A stretch of DNA of 64,000 bases from Acanthosepion pharaonis (taxonomy: Eukaryota; Mollusca; Cephalopoda; Sepiida; Sepiidae): assembly GCA_903632075.3 (NCBI GenBank), contig CAHIKZ030002090.1:4267501-4331500 (forward strand), in the 5' to 3' direction. The position numbers and the translations under genes were made by a program. This document shows, piece by piece, positions 33,075 through 42,530 of the stretch; the first letter of the stretch is position 1; every line of letters begins with the position of its first letter. Under the pieces are notes generated by a model, which saw only the letters and a list, made by a program, of their open reading frames with translations, had not been told where the DNA came from and did not search any database.

Positions 33075-33123
33075 AGCACTGGACGACGGTTTCGTCCTAT
33101 ATTTGGGACTCATTAGCAGTGCG
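33075..33123 (-). ncRNA. Hammerhead ribozyme with a G5-to-A core change
   Basis: Minus strand. Perfect six-pair stem I GCACUG (33,122-33,117) with CAGUGC (33,081-33,076). Core CUAAUGA (33,116-33,110; consensus CUGAUGA). Stem II GUCC/GGAC. GAAA. Stem III AC/GU with loop CGUC. Cleavage triplet GUC, with the cut predicted between 33,082 and 33,081. Every helix is intact. The only core change is G5 to A, a position needed for catalysis, so it is predicted inactive. Stem II and core resemble the hammerheads of schistosome and other animal satellite or retroelement RNAs. Confidence 0.8.
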
Positions 33124-33163
33124 CATCCACTACCGAGAATTGAAACCCGGACAGTTACGTTAT

Positions 33164-33303
33164 CAGGTGACGAAGAGATAGCGAATCAGACTCGATATAG
33201 CGCCGCTCGATCACATATTCCGTGGTGCAACTCATCTCTTTTACCCATAGGAATGTGTCCCCCCCACGCTATATCGAGTCTGATTCGCTACCTCTTCGTC
33301 ACC
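33164..33303. repeat. Inverted repeat with 37-bp arms
   Basis: GGTGACGAAGAG and the following sequence to 33,200 pairs with 33,267-33,303 with at most one mismatch. The arms include CGAATCAGACTCGATATAGCG and its complement. The spacer is about 66 bp and contains a C7 run. The left flank GAATTGAAACCCGG is B-box-like, so the element may be tRNA-derived. Confidence 0.85.
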
Positions 33304-33359
33304 GATGCCCGTTGGGACAGTTGGTATGACGTTTGCCTGATCTATCATGAAAGCTCAGT

Positions 33360-33537
33360 CTGATTATCTATCTATTACAGCCTCTTGCTTTATCTATCTA
33401 CTTGTTTGTTTCGGTCACTCTGTTTAGATGCACCGATTTTGTGTCTTTTTATATTGATATTTTATATTAGGTTTCTTTTTATATTGATATATCTCTTCTC
33501 ATCATTATCTATCTATCTATCTATCTCAGTCTATTCA

Positions 33538-33571
<34 letters not shown>

Positions 33572-33660
33572 CCTATCGATCTCAATCCTTTCGCATCTAC
33601 CTTTTAAGTCCATTCATTATCTATCTCAGAGTATTTCTTCCTCTTTCCCTATATGCATTA
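33360..33660. repeat. ATCT-rich microsatellites
   Basis: (ATCT)n at 33,506-33,526 and 33,536-33,576 within T-rich sequence, probably a decayed longer GATA-type array. Confidence 0.85.
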
Positions 33661-33719
33661 AAATGCTACCCAGACGATTGGTAAGACTGATCATGAAAAA
33701 TTTGATTTAACCAAATATT

Positions 33720-33823
33720 TGTGTGTGTGTGTGTTGTCTGCATGTGTGTGTTTGTGTGATTTACTCGATCTATATCATAATCCTCATATTTTTAAGCTCA
33801 GAATTTTAGATTATATTCTTCAC

Positions 33824-33855
<32 letters not shown>

Positions 33856-33981
33856 AATATATATATATACACACACACACAAATATATATATATATGCAC
33901 ACATACACAAATATATATATATATATATACACACACACAAATATATATATATATATACACACAAATATATATATATATACA

Positions 33982-34034
<53 letters not shown>
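33720..34034. repeat. Alternating (TA)n/(CA)n compound array
   Basis: GT near 33,720-33,752. Then six alternations of TATATA and ACACACA with an AAATATA joint (33,826-33,990), passing into TA 33,988-34,034. The regular alternation gives a higher-order unit of about 25-45 bp. Confidence 0.9.
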
Positions 34035-34039
<5 letters not shown>

Positions 34040-34204
34040 TCGACTGATGTCAATAGAAATTGGCGCAATTTTCAGATCTGAAACAGCCTATCGGCACTCC
34101 GCTTTGACATCAGTGACCAGACTTCTTATATTTTCGCAAGCTCTATCCCGGATACTGAGCAACTTTACCCAATCAATATTGTCTTATTAATCAATATACC
34201 TTAC

Positions 34205-34480
34205 TACTATATTGCTTCATAGTTCGGGTTCGAGCCGAGTTCAAATTCCAGTCGAATTCATTCATTACATTCACTTACGTGCTAATACCCATCATCTCTC
34301 CCACCCCCAGCTATGAGTAAATCGCAGGACAGACTGGGTTCTATAGCTTTGGATGGCAACTGGTCTAGGAGAAGGAGAACTTTGAATTCAAAACCGGCAG
34401 AGGGTCGTTTGTGGACCTTGTGGATTCGGCTCTTCATAATGTGTGTTTTGTTCTGCAGTAAAACCATCACCACTATAATC
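34205..34480 (+). repeat. SINE-B copy joined to R2-like sequence
   Basis: GGGTTCGAGCCGAGTTC and CATTCACTTACGTGCTAATA are SINE-B. They are followed by CAGCTATGAG, CAGGACAGACTGGGTTCTAT and GAACTTTGAATTCAAAACC, the last being shared with 28,570. Confidence 0.7.
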
Positions 34481-34568
34481 AAATCTCATGTGCAGGTGTT
34501 TGGCTGTTGGTTGCTAGGAATTGAGTTGCTCGACCCTCATACGTCGAAAAAAACGACGGGAGAGTTCA

Positions 34569-34571
<3 letters not shown>

Positions 34572-34626
<55 letters not shown>

Positions 34627-35056
34627 TGGAAAAAAACAAACAAAAAGTCCTTAAATGCAATTTATGTTGTTTAAAATGAATGAAATGTCGACGTCTGACG
34701 TTTTGGTTTAATAAACCTTTTCAAGACAATATTCATTAAAATACAATTTAGTTCAATTTGACAAAGACGATGGACATTGTGACGATAACGTGACCATGCT
34801 AAACGGAAAGCTGATCATTTTAAAAATTTTCAGTTATCTGTTTTGGATAAGACTTGTTGTTTATGTCCATCGTCTTTGTCAAATTGAACTAAATTGTATT
34901 TTAATGAATATTGTCTTGAAAAAGGTTTATTAAACCGAAACGTCAGACGTCGACATTTCATTCATTTTAAAAACAACATAATTGCATTTAAGGATTTTTG
35001 TTTGTTTTTTCAAATTTTTTCTTCATTCTGTCGGATCTATATCCATTTACATTTTT

Positions 35057-35127
<71 letters not shown>
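34572..35127. mobile_element. Long fold-back element between two (TA)n tracts
   Basis: TA 34,572-34,620. Left arm 34,620-34,776. Spacer of 86 bp. Right arm 34,863-35,018. TA 35,068-35,127. The arms are about 156 bp and pair nearly perfectly (for example GACAAAGACGATGGACAT and ATGTCCATCGTCTTTGTC). Each contains GTCGACGTCTGACGTTT or its complement. No protein. It is a non-autonomous fold-back transposon or an inverted duplication of a retroelement end. Confidence 0.88.
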
Positions 35128-35130
<3 letters not shown>

Positions 35131-35157
35131 GTGTATTTGGGTAAATTTCTCTTTTAT

Positions 35158-35676
35158 ACATGTTTCATTAAAGACGACTGACAAGGTACTGCAATTAAGC
35201 TTTTTAGCTAATTTTTCTTGTGTTCGTATAAGTGTTTTCTTGGCTGAACATAAAGTGTGTAAAAATTCTTCAAATGTTTAGCGTATCCGAGCGCTTTCGG
35301 CTATTCTTTCAGCCATTATCGAGAATGTTAATTTTAATTTTAGCTTTTTTTAACTGAATGTAAGGATTATTTTTTCTATATAACTAGAGTTGTAGGAAAG
35401 TTTTATTTTTCAAACACGGCCAGCACATTGTGGCCGTGTTTATAACTGATGTTACTGAGTGTTGACTTTTTGTTTTTTATTATTAGCACTTCCATTATTT
35501 TTATCGTTTTTTACATTATCGATGAGGCTATGATATTTGTATTTTCTACAAGTTACGTATCAGGCAATTTGTTATATATAAGTTGTCGAGAAAAAAAAAA
35601 CTTATACAGACACAAGAAAAATGAAATAAGAAGCTTAATGGCAGTACCTTATCAGTTGTCTTTAATAAAACTTGTG
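35158..35676 (+). mobile_element. Element E, copy 1 (terminal inverted repeats of about 75 bp)
   Basis: Left arm 35,158-35,232 (GTTTCATTAAAGACGACTGACAAGGTAC...AAGCTTTTTAG...TTTTCTTGTGTTCG) and its inverted copy at 35,600-35,676. Between them lie CCGAGCGCTTTCGGCTATTC with AGCCATTATCGAG (a stem GGCU/AGCC next to GAAA) and the palindrome ACACGGCCAGCACATTGTGGCCGTGT. A second copy lies at 44,797-45,515. No coding capacity. Confidence 0.8.
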
Positions 35677-36020
35677 TACAGAGGGATATTGAGAATGCCG
35701 TGGTCTTGTCGAGTAAGCAACGAGGAAGTCTTTAAAAAATAACAACAGAAAATAACATTTATAATCAGGATTAGGAGGAGACCGCTTGAAAATTCATTAG
35801 ATACATACTGTGGAAAGACGGTTCGGGAATTTTAACCCTCACAAGGCATATCCAGGGCAAGAGATTTAGGTATGTCAGTAGATTACTTAGCTGAGTAGCC
35901 AATGCGTTTGGATGGCGGAACAAGGGGCTGGGATTCTTAGCAAAGGGCGAAATGCAGCTTAGGACCACGAACGATAGAAAGAGAACCATGTCCTCCCACC
36001 TCGTGAAGGGTCAGAGCACA
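35675..36020 (+). mobile_element. LINE fragment (GKR-tail family), plus strand
   Basis: RGILRMPWSCRVSNEEVFKK (family form: RRMLRIPWTxxVSNxEVLxK) followed in other frames by the FLGHxxRKxGxxNLTLTGxIxGK block, here RRL.ILRYIVERRFGNF and HKAYPGQEI, and by the tail ending VKGQST. It directly follows element E. Stops and shifts throughout. Confidence 0.72.
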
Positions 36021-36189
36021 TGGAATAAGATTCAGACCTCTATGCTCATCTTCGTTGTTAAGCTCATGTTTCGACCTTTATACTTTCTTTCTTCAGTTAT
36101 ATTCCTTCGTAATCATTAACCGTCAACGAATTTTGAACAGATCCCTTTATTTAACTCTTATTCAGTAAGCTATACATAGTTTAGTACAA

Positions 36190-36880
36190 TATTACAAAGG
36201 TGGGACGCCCGATAAAAATCCAACTACCTGTAATAGTTATATTCCATGAAATTAACATACTAACCACAAATTCTCGTTGAAGCGACAAAATTCTTATTTC
36301 TTGTAGGAATATGTGAAATATGTATGTATTATTGCTTTGTAATTCAAACAAAATTGCACGCCTTGTTTGTTAAACGCATGTCATTTCGACCATTGTAACC
36401 TCAGGCCTTATTCAGAATGTATTCGTACTCAGTAAATCTCGTACTAAATTTAATTCTTAAGTAATAAATCGTACATTGTGCTGACACAAGGATACACAAG
36501 TTGTAAGTCTCAAAGTATCCATAATTGTTATAATCCATGAGATTATCATGTTTATCACAACTTGCTGCTGAAGAAACGAAAGTCTTATTTTCTAGGCTGT
36601 AGATAGTCTGGTTAAAGGCTACAAATGTGGTACACTCGATGAAGATCGAATTATCTAATCTATGAAATTTTCATGCTAACGACAACATCCGGTTGAGTCG
36701 ACAAATGTTTTATTTTTAGCAGATAAAGAATCATCCTCATTATATGCTTTGATATTTGGATCATGTGGCTCTTCTTAATTGTTACGCTCATAACGTTTCG
36801 ACCATTGTAGCCTTAGATCTTCATCAGGTGTCTGCTTTCGTGCGCAGTAAACTTCGTGGGATTTCCAACCATTTATTCAA
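36190..36880 (-). repeat. Internally repetitive block with hammerhead-like motifs
   Basis: Three diverged copies of about 110 bp (36,215-36,310, 36,505-36,600, 36,645-36,730) share ATGAAATT.ACATACTAACNACA, GTTGAAGCGACAAA and TCTTATTTCTTG. Two copies of a TTTCGACCATTGTA block (36,385 and 36,795) are followed by a CCTTA..TTCATCAGG block. It looks like nested or tandem pieces of one retroelement terminus. Confidence 0.65.
36786..36835 (-). ncRNA. Hammerhead-like motif
   Basis: Minus strand: CUGAUGA (36,827-36,821), then stem II GAUC/GGUC (after one unpaired A) with a 12-nt loop, and GAAAC (36,799-36,795). Stem III is very short and stem I pairs poorly. A weaker copy (CUGAAUA...GAAAU) lies at 36,378-36,420, and a plus-strand one (CUGAAGA...GAAAA) at 37,679-37,723. 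Confidence 0.5.
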
Positions 36881-36899
36881 TCCGCCGCGGTAGTGTGTT

Positions 36900-37400
36900 A
36901 TCATTCTGCTTTACGTGCTCTGGAGATTCTTGATACAGGGCGGTAAGTGCGACACTGAGTTCTGTAGACGTATTGGGATGGCGAAGGACACATTCTAAAA
37001 GATGGACAGAGTATTGCGAGGCAGGAGGATTTCTTTGGCAACAAAGAAAAGAATACTGATCTGTTACGTGACATCTGTTCTTCTTTACAGCAGCGAATGT
37101 TGGACGATTTCCTCAAATATGAAGAAGGGACTCGAAGCGACGAAGGAAGAATTCTAAAGATATCATGGACCGAGCATGTGAGCAACGATGGGGTCTTAGA
37201 AAGGTTGCAAACAAGAGGTTGCGAATAGAGGGAAAGAGAGACAAGTGAAAGCAACCCGTGACATATCTGGCGAGCTTGATAAGGTGGATGTCAGAACGTG
37301 GTCTGGGGGAGGAAGCAGAAGGAAGGAACTTGTTAAGAGCTGCAAGGGATAGAAGGAGATAGAGAGACATGATCACCTAAGTCCTGAAAGGACATGGCAC
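36900..37400 (+). mobile_element. LINE fragment (GKR-tail family), plus strand
   Basis: Readable pieces on the plus strand are ISWTEHVSNDGVLERLQTRG (37,158-37,217), then RVTYLASLxRWMSERGLGEE-like sequence (37,245-37,315, shifted frames), NLLRAARDRRR and VLKGHGT at about 37,380-37,398. This is the C-terminal region also seen at 35.7, 38.5, 44.4 and 54.4 kb. The minus-strand frames over it are shadows. Confidence 0.78.
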
Positions 37401-38530
37401 ATAAAAAGAAAAAAGAAATCCCTAAACTTATTCCCCTTTGTGTTGCTTGTTTGTTTTGCTTGTTTTTGTTTTGTTTGTCTTTTTCACTGAAACAGACGAT
37501 ATGACTTTTCAACACTACCAGCCCTAGGGATTAAACTCACAACTACTACGAAAGATGATATGTTGTTTTTTTTTTAAAACCAACGTTTTAATCCATTATG
37601 CTATCATTGGGCTATTGGATTGATTAAATGGTTTAGAACGAAATTCTAAGAATGTTTCCGGATACAAAATTAGGCAACTGAAGAAGGACTCAGGGTGCAA
37701 TGGTCGAAAAGCTTTGAGCATAAAGACAAGAATAAGAATGCTCGTCCGAATAGTAAATCGTTTTGTTGCATTTATGCTGTTTGTGGAAAGCCGGATGGTA
37801 GAACCTTGAATCCTAAATTGATTTTTATGACGCTAATCATTTGACACTCTTCTCACGATGATGCACTAGCAAAGATAAGATTAGAACTCATTTATGGTCT
37901 ATAAAATACTCAAGAACATGACAGAAATTATCAACATCTTTGGGATTCTTGTGAAGAGTAGAAAACCATTTAAATATAGCGGACGGCTTAGCTGGTAAGT
38001 ACATGGAGTAGGATGAATCATTGGTTTTCATTTTTGTATTCGTCATTTGATGGCGTTACTTTTAGCCTCATTTCTAGCAGGGTACTATCCGCCATTTTTA
38101 TTCTATGCTTGAGTCATGTTCTGTAAGTATAAAGATTTTTTTTTTAACTTTAATAAACAGATGCTTTATCCATGATGATATGTGAAGTTAATGATTGTAT
38201 CGTTTATGAGAAGTGAAAATAATCAGAATATATTGTATATTTCAAGCAGATTTTCTTTACTTGACATACAACGTAAGGAGAACGAAATATTTGGTGTTGC
38301 TTGATGCACTGAAAGAGCGTCTGTTTAAAACGCTGTATAAACTTTACTGTTTGTACCAAATTACCCCAGTAAAAAAATAACAAGAATAACATCGAAATCC
38401 GAAGGTGAATTTGGGAAAGCGAAACATGCCTTCCAAATACTAAGCAAAGTATTAAGAAAGAGGAAAATCTCGTTAGAAACAATAAAAATATCACTGAGCT
38501 GTTATATGTTCACTTTTATATTTATATTTA
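37401..38530. other. Spacer with one hammerhead-like remnant
   Basis: Apart from CTGAAGAAGGAC...GGTCGAAAAGC at 37,679-37,714, a decayed relative of the 36.8-kb motif, I see no recognised gene or repeat. Confidence 0.5.
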
Positions 38531-38532
38531 CA

Positions 38533-39745
38533 TGTCTTTTTTATTTGCCGTGTCCTTTCAGGATCTAGGCGATCATGGCTCTCCGCTTACCCCGATACCT
38601 TGTGGCTCTCAACAGGTTTTGTGTTTCTGCCAACTCCCCCAGACAACGCTCCGCCATCCACCTGTCCAAGCCCACCAGGTATGTTATGCGCCGTGTTTTC
38701 CCCTTTCTTTTTTTCCCTCAATTCGTCCCGCGAGTGTCAGATTCTCCAGGCCTTCCTTTCTCATCACGTGTCCCAGAATTTTCATCTGCCTCTTCCTTAT
38801 GTTTATGTATAAGTTTCTTTCTTGCTTGCATCTTCTCCAGGACCTCATCGTTTCTCACATGTTCGGTCATGGTATCCTTAGCATCCTTCTGTAGAACTAC
38901 ATCTCCGCCGCCTCGATTCTCTTCTTCATCATTGACGATACCGTCCAACATTCGCTGCCGTATAGGAAGACAGATGTCACGTATCAGCTAGGTACTCTTT
39001 TCTTTGTCACCATAGAAATCCTCCTGTTTTGCAGTACCCTGCCCAGCTTCTGGAACGTATCCTTGGCCATCCCAATCAGCTTTCAGATCTCAGCATCACA
39101 CCTACCGTCCTCCGTCAGAACACTACCCAGATACTTAAACGACCGCACGTTTGATTCTAGTATCCCCGACCTGCAAATCGCATTTTGGGCTCATCCTTTT
39201 ACTGATGACCATGCATTCTGTCTGTCTTCTTGTAGTTTATGGTCAGTCCTTTCTTCTCGCTGTCCCTCCTTACTTTATGCAGGGGTTTTTGAAATTTCTT
39301 TTCCGTGTCTGCTATCAGTACCGTGTCATCTGCGTATCTTATGTTGGTAAGGTTGTGGCCGCCAATTATAAATTCTTGTGGGATCTCCAGTTCCCTCAGA
39401 ATTGCCTCGGTGTATAGGTTGAATAAGTCTGGTGAAAAGACACAACCTTGCCTTACACCTCTTACTATTTTTGTATATTCGCTGAACTCATTCTCGATGG
39501 GAATGCATGCCGTTTAATGCCAGTATCGGTCCTTGATTATTCTAATATCTTTCCTGAATATATCAAGATCGTAGTTCCTTGTGTCGTACTTTGTCGAATG
39601 CCTTTGCGAAGTCTATAAAACATAGATACACGTCATTCTGCATTTGTATTGCTCTTTTCGATAACATTCTAAGCATGAATATCGCATTCCTTGTTCCGGT
39701 GTCTTTTTGATATCGGTCCTCCTGTACGGCAATGAACGCTGGGAA
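38533..39745 (-). mobile_element. LINE reverse transcriptase, longest GKR-tail copy, minus strand
   Basis: Reading the minus strand from 39,745 down: a CFIDFAKAFDKVRHKEL block near 39,590-39,640 (RT motif A region). Then FNLYTEAILRELE in shifted frames and a YADD region reduced to QHKIRR.HGTD near 39,320-39,350. Then FKYLGSVLTEDGRCDAEI (39,085-39,140), LIGMAKDTFQKLGRVLQNRR, SVFLYGSECWTVSSMMKKRI, EAAEM.FYRRMLRIP, and finally RITYLVGLDRWMAERCLGEL and ILKGHGK near 38,535-38,690. Motif order is correct for a LINE polymerase. The copy is 5' truncated, with many single-base shifts. Clade is probably RTE-like but not certain. Plus-strand frames here are shadows. Confidence 0.85.
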
Positions 39746-39819
39746 GTCTCAATATAGATTAAACTTAACCCGATAGAAGTATGGCTCTATAGAAGGATGA
39801 TAATTGATTGATTTGTTTT

Positions 39820-40175
39820 TTACGGTTTATCAACCCTTTGAAAGTTATTTAAAGCCAGAAAACATTTTAGAGTGTAAGAATTTATTTATATAATAATGGT
39901 TTAGTGATTCAAGTATTAATAATTAGCCAATATCTGGGAGAAGAAGATGGAGATTCATACCTTCCCCAAAGGCACGCGTTAATGAATATAACGAGCCTGA
40001 CAGGAATTAGAAGATCGCAGTCCGATTGATAGTTCCGAACCATTATTAATCACACCACCGATATATCCAATCTTACAGCTCCTCCAAGCGGTCACCCATT
40101 GAGGCACTGACCAGGTTCGACGTTTAACGTCGGTAATCGCACGGGAACTGGTATTTCAATATGATGGGGCTGTAA
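39820..40175 (-). repeat. SINE-B copy, minus strand
   Basis: Shares TTTATCAACCCTTTGAAAG, AAAGCCAGAAAACATTTTAG, GGTTTAGTGATTC and ATCTGGGAGAAGAAGATGG with other members. The tRNA-like head is decayed (39,990-40,110). Confidence 0.75.
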
Positions 40176-40184
40176 GCTCCACCA

Positions 40185-40260
40185 TGTTAAAACAGAAGCC
40201 CAGAAGGATGCTGAGAATACCATGTATTGAACATGTGAGCAATGACGGGGTGCAGTTAAG
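40185..40260 (+). mobile_element. Very short LINE scrap
   Basis: KQKPRRMLRIPCIEHVSNDG in one frame matches the RRMLRIPWTEHVSNDGVL segment of the GKR-tail LINE. Confidence 0.6.
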
Positions 40261-40414
40261 AATTCGCGTCACCTAAATATCGTGAATTAAATTGTTCGCA
40301 AACTGGCTTGTGCTAGCAAGTTAAAATCGTACACGTTAAAAAAGTGCTCAATTTCAAGTAGAAAAACCAAACTTGCAGAGGGATTTACTATCTTAAAAAG
40401 ATAAGAACGCTGAC

Positions 40415-40470
40415 TGGAACACTACCACGGTTTCGACCGCCAAGGTCTCATCAGGTGGTTTGTTCAGTAC
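40415..40470 (-). ncRNA. Hammerhead ribozyme (type I), intact core
   Basis: Minus strand. CUGAUGA at 40,454-40,448. Stem II GACC/GGUC with loop UUGGC. GAAAC at 40,434-40,430. Stem III AC/GU with loop CGUG. Cleavage triplet GUA, giving a predicted cut between 40,423 and 40,422. Stem I starts CAC/GUG, then has an asymmetric internal loop and continues CUGAA/UUCCAG, the type of distal stem-I loop used for tertiary contact. All conserved core bases match consensus. It shares the ACCGUNGU stem III with the 33.1-kb motif, so the two belong to one family. Activity is inferred from the fold. Confidence 0.82.
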
Positions 40471-40639
40471 ACATGTATATATGAGAGTAAGTCAAAAATT
40501 ATACGCACTTTCACCATATCTATATATTTGTCCTACTGCCTATCCATTTTTATATTTATATATGCTCTATCCATGATCGTGAGCACTTTATACCATGCCT
40601 TAAAACTATATTTTTATCATATATATTTATTATTTATTA

Positions 40640-40790
40640 TAATTTTTCATATAGAAAAAAACAATTTACTCACAACAAAGATGTAACTTAGGTTTGGTTG
40701 GCTCTCACCAGATGAAGTGCAAGTAAATGCACCGAAACGAAGTTGCATCTTTGTCGTGAGTAAATTGTTTTTGTCTATATGTAGAATTTT
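40640..40790 (+). mobile_element. Fold-back element with hammerhead-like loop
   Basis: Arms 40,657-40,684 and 40,746-40,777 (CAATTTACTCAC.ACAAAGATG with its complement). In the interior the plus strand has CAGAUGA, a five-pair stem GUGCA/UGCAC and CCGAAACGAAGUU, a hammerhead-like layout with U4 changed to A. Confidence 0.7.
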
Positions 40791-40890
40791 TAATAAATAA
40801 CTATTGCTCTACTATAGGTACTGAGCCGTCTTTTGAATTAATGCTGTGAACGTTAGAATTTATATATTATTTTCGTTCTCATTACATTCG

Positions 40891-40895
<5 letters not shown>

Positions 40896-40957
<62 letters not shown>

Positions 40958-40992
40958 ATGTGTGTGCGTGTGTGTGTATATATATATATATA

Positions 40993-41049
<57 letters not shown>
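40896..41049. repeat. (TA)n-(GT)n-(TA)n compound microsatellite
   Basis: TA 40,896-40,940, GT with some TATG units to 40,978, TA, GT, then TA 41,003-41,049. Confidence 0.95.
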
Positions 41050-41053
<4 letters not shown>

Positions 41054-41385
41054 GAAAAACAGACCACTTTAAGGTTCCATTATAAAAACTTATTTCACCA
41101 GAGCCCTTTTAAGGGACGCTGGATCATCAGATAACACTTCCAAAAATGAAATGAAAATTCACACTTTTGATGGGTAGTATCAAGTTTATGTAATTTAACA
41201 GAGAGGTTAGGGAGGAGTGGTGGGAGAGACATGATTGAGTTTAGAGAGGGTTCATTTTAATATTTCTTTCAATCATACTTAGTATTGGGGGAAGGAGGGA
41301 CCAGACCTTGACCTATTTAAACGGTTAACTTAACGGAAGTGATATATTGAAATGGGAGGGGAGAAGAGCGAAAAAGAAAAAGAAA
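41050..41385 (-). mobile_element. Hammerhead-bearing element, copy 2
   Basis: Near-identical inverted copy of 25,163-25,517, again directly against a (TA)n tract. Differences include AAACGG for AAAAAGG near 41,320 and several single substitutions. Confidence 0.82.
41079..41135 (-). ncRNA. Hammerhead ribozyme motif, copy of the 25.4-kb one
   Basis: Minus strand: stem I GUUAU/AUAAU, CUGAUGA (41,130-41,124), stem II CCAG/CUGG, GAAA (41,096-41,093). Stem III is AUA with UUU, which has a U-U mismatch in its middle pair because of a change in the A-run at 41,084-41,088. It is weaker than its 25.4-kb twin. Confidence 0.68.
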
Positions 41386-42070
41386 AAAGAAGGGGGAAGT
41401 AAAGAGAAAGAAGCTGTAATTAAGTTTTACGTAGGAAGAAGGAGGGTGGTATATTTTTAGGAATTTTTGTAAAAAAATAGATTTTCATGTTTGATAGTAA
41501 TTTAAATGTTCGAAAAAACCCACGACGAAATTAATTTGATGCTTGCTTTCAATTTAAATATTTAACTCTTTTACAAATAACTTAGGGCTTTAATATAACT
41601 TAAATACTGTTTTTACTAACACATTCATAGAGAACACATTAAAAGAATTTTTAAAAATATAATAGTTTACTGATAGTAATCTTTTAATATTGTAAATGAT
41701 TATTAAGGTAACATCTTTAGCAGTTTGAATCTAATTCATGAATGTAATTTGTAACTATTTTTGAGCTCTAAGTATGTAATTTGTAATTATTTTTGATCTC
41801 TCAGGATTTTATCCTCATTGGGACTAACCATACGGATTACCAAGTTTTTCATAAAAATTTCAAGTGCAGCAATTCCACTGCACACTTTCGCCAACGTTCC
41901 CCAAACAGTAGCTCGCCGCACTAATAAATGTCTAGACAATTTTGAGCATCTCATTTCATTGTAGAGACCAAAGGTATCTGGTATTAATTTATTAATCTGG
42001 TGATGTCTGAATCAATGTAGCATTTCAATATCTATACAACGTTTTCATTTCCTGAAGTGTGTATACATTT
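41386..42070. other. AT-rich unique spacer
   Basis: Contains a near-direct repeat of TATGTAATTTGTAA at about 41,740 and 41,772. No gene recognised. Confidence 0.55.
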
Positions 42071-42071
42071 T

Positions 42072-42074
<3 letters not shown>

Positions 42075-42123
<49 letters not shown>

Positions 42124-42161
42124 TTTCTGCATTCTGTAAAGGTTTCTCTCAGACTCGATGA

Positions 42162-42223
<62 letters not shown>

Positions 42224-42275
42224 TTTTATATTCATATATATATATGCATGTTTCTATATTCACACACACACACAG
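42075..42275. repeat. (TA)n tracts and (CA)n
   Basis: TA 42,075-42,121, TA 42,166-42,218, TA 42,234-42,245 and CA 42,260-42,273. Confidence 0.93.
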
Positions 42276-42530
42276 AGTCAGTCAGTTATGTGATATACAC
42301 TTAGGCGATCATGTATCTTTCAATACGTGACTGATGAGGCAGTTTTTTTTTGTTTTTTTTTTCCCGCTGCAGGTTGTCCTATCTTTCTGCGGTAGCCAGT
42401 TGCTATCCAAGGCTATAGAACCCAGTCTGTTCTGCTATTTACCCATAGCTGGAGGGAGAAGGTTTCATACCTTTCCTAAGGGTATTAATTAGTAAGCTAA
42501 TGTAATGGATTAGACTGGAATTACATGCAC
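42274..42530 (-). repeat. SINE-B copy with conserved 5' block, minus strand
   Basis: AGTCAGTTATGTG, CTTAGGCGATCATGTATCTTTC and GTGACTGATGAGGCAG also occur at 43,322-43,400. The body CAGTTGCTATCCAAGGCTAT, AGTCTGTTCTGCTATTTACC and TAATGTAATGGATT is SINE-B in reverse orientation. Confidence 0.72.

Noticed and set aside
38532..39517. Several plus-strand frames of 70-138 codons
   Set aside because: The minus strand over the same bases carries an ordered series of LINE polymerase motifs, so these are shadows.
42330..42350. CTGATGA within GTGACTGATGAGGCAG as a possible hammerhead
   Set aside because: No GAAA partner at a sensible distance and no stem II. It recurs as part of a SINE-B-linked block (as CTGACGA at 43.39 kb), so the match is chance.
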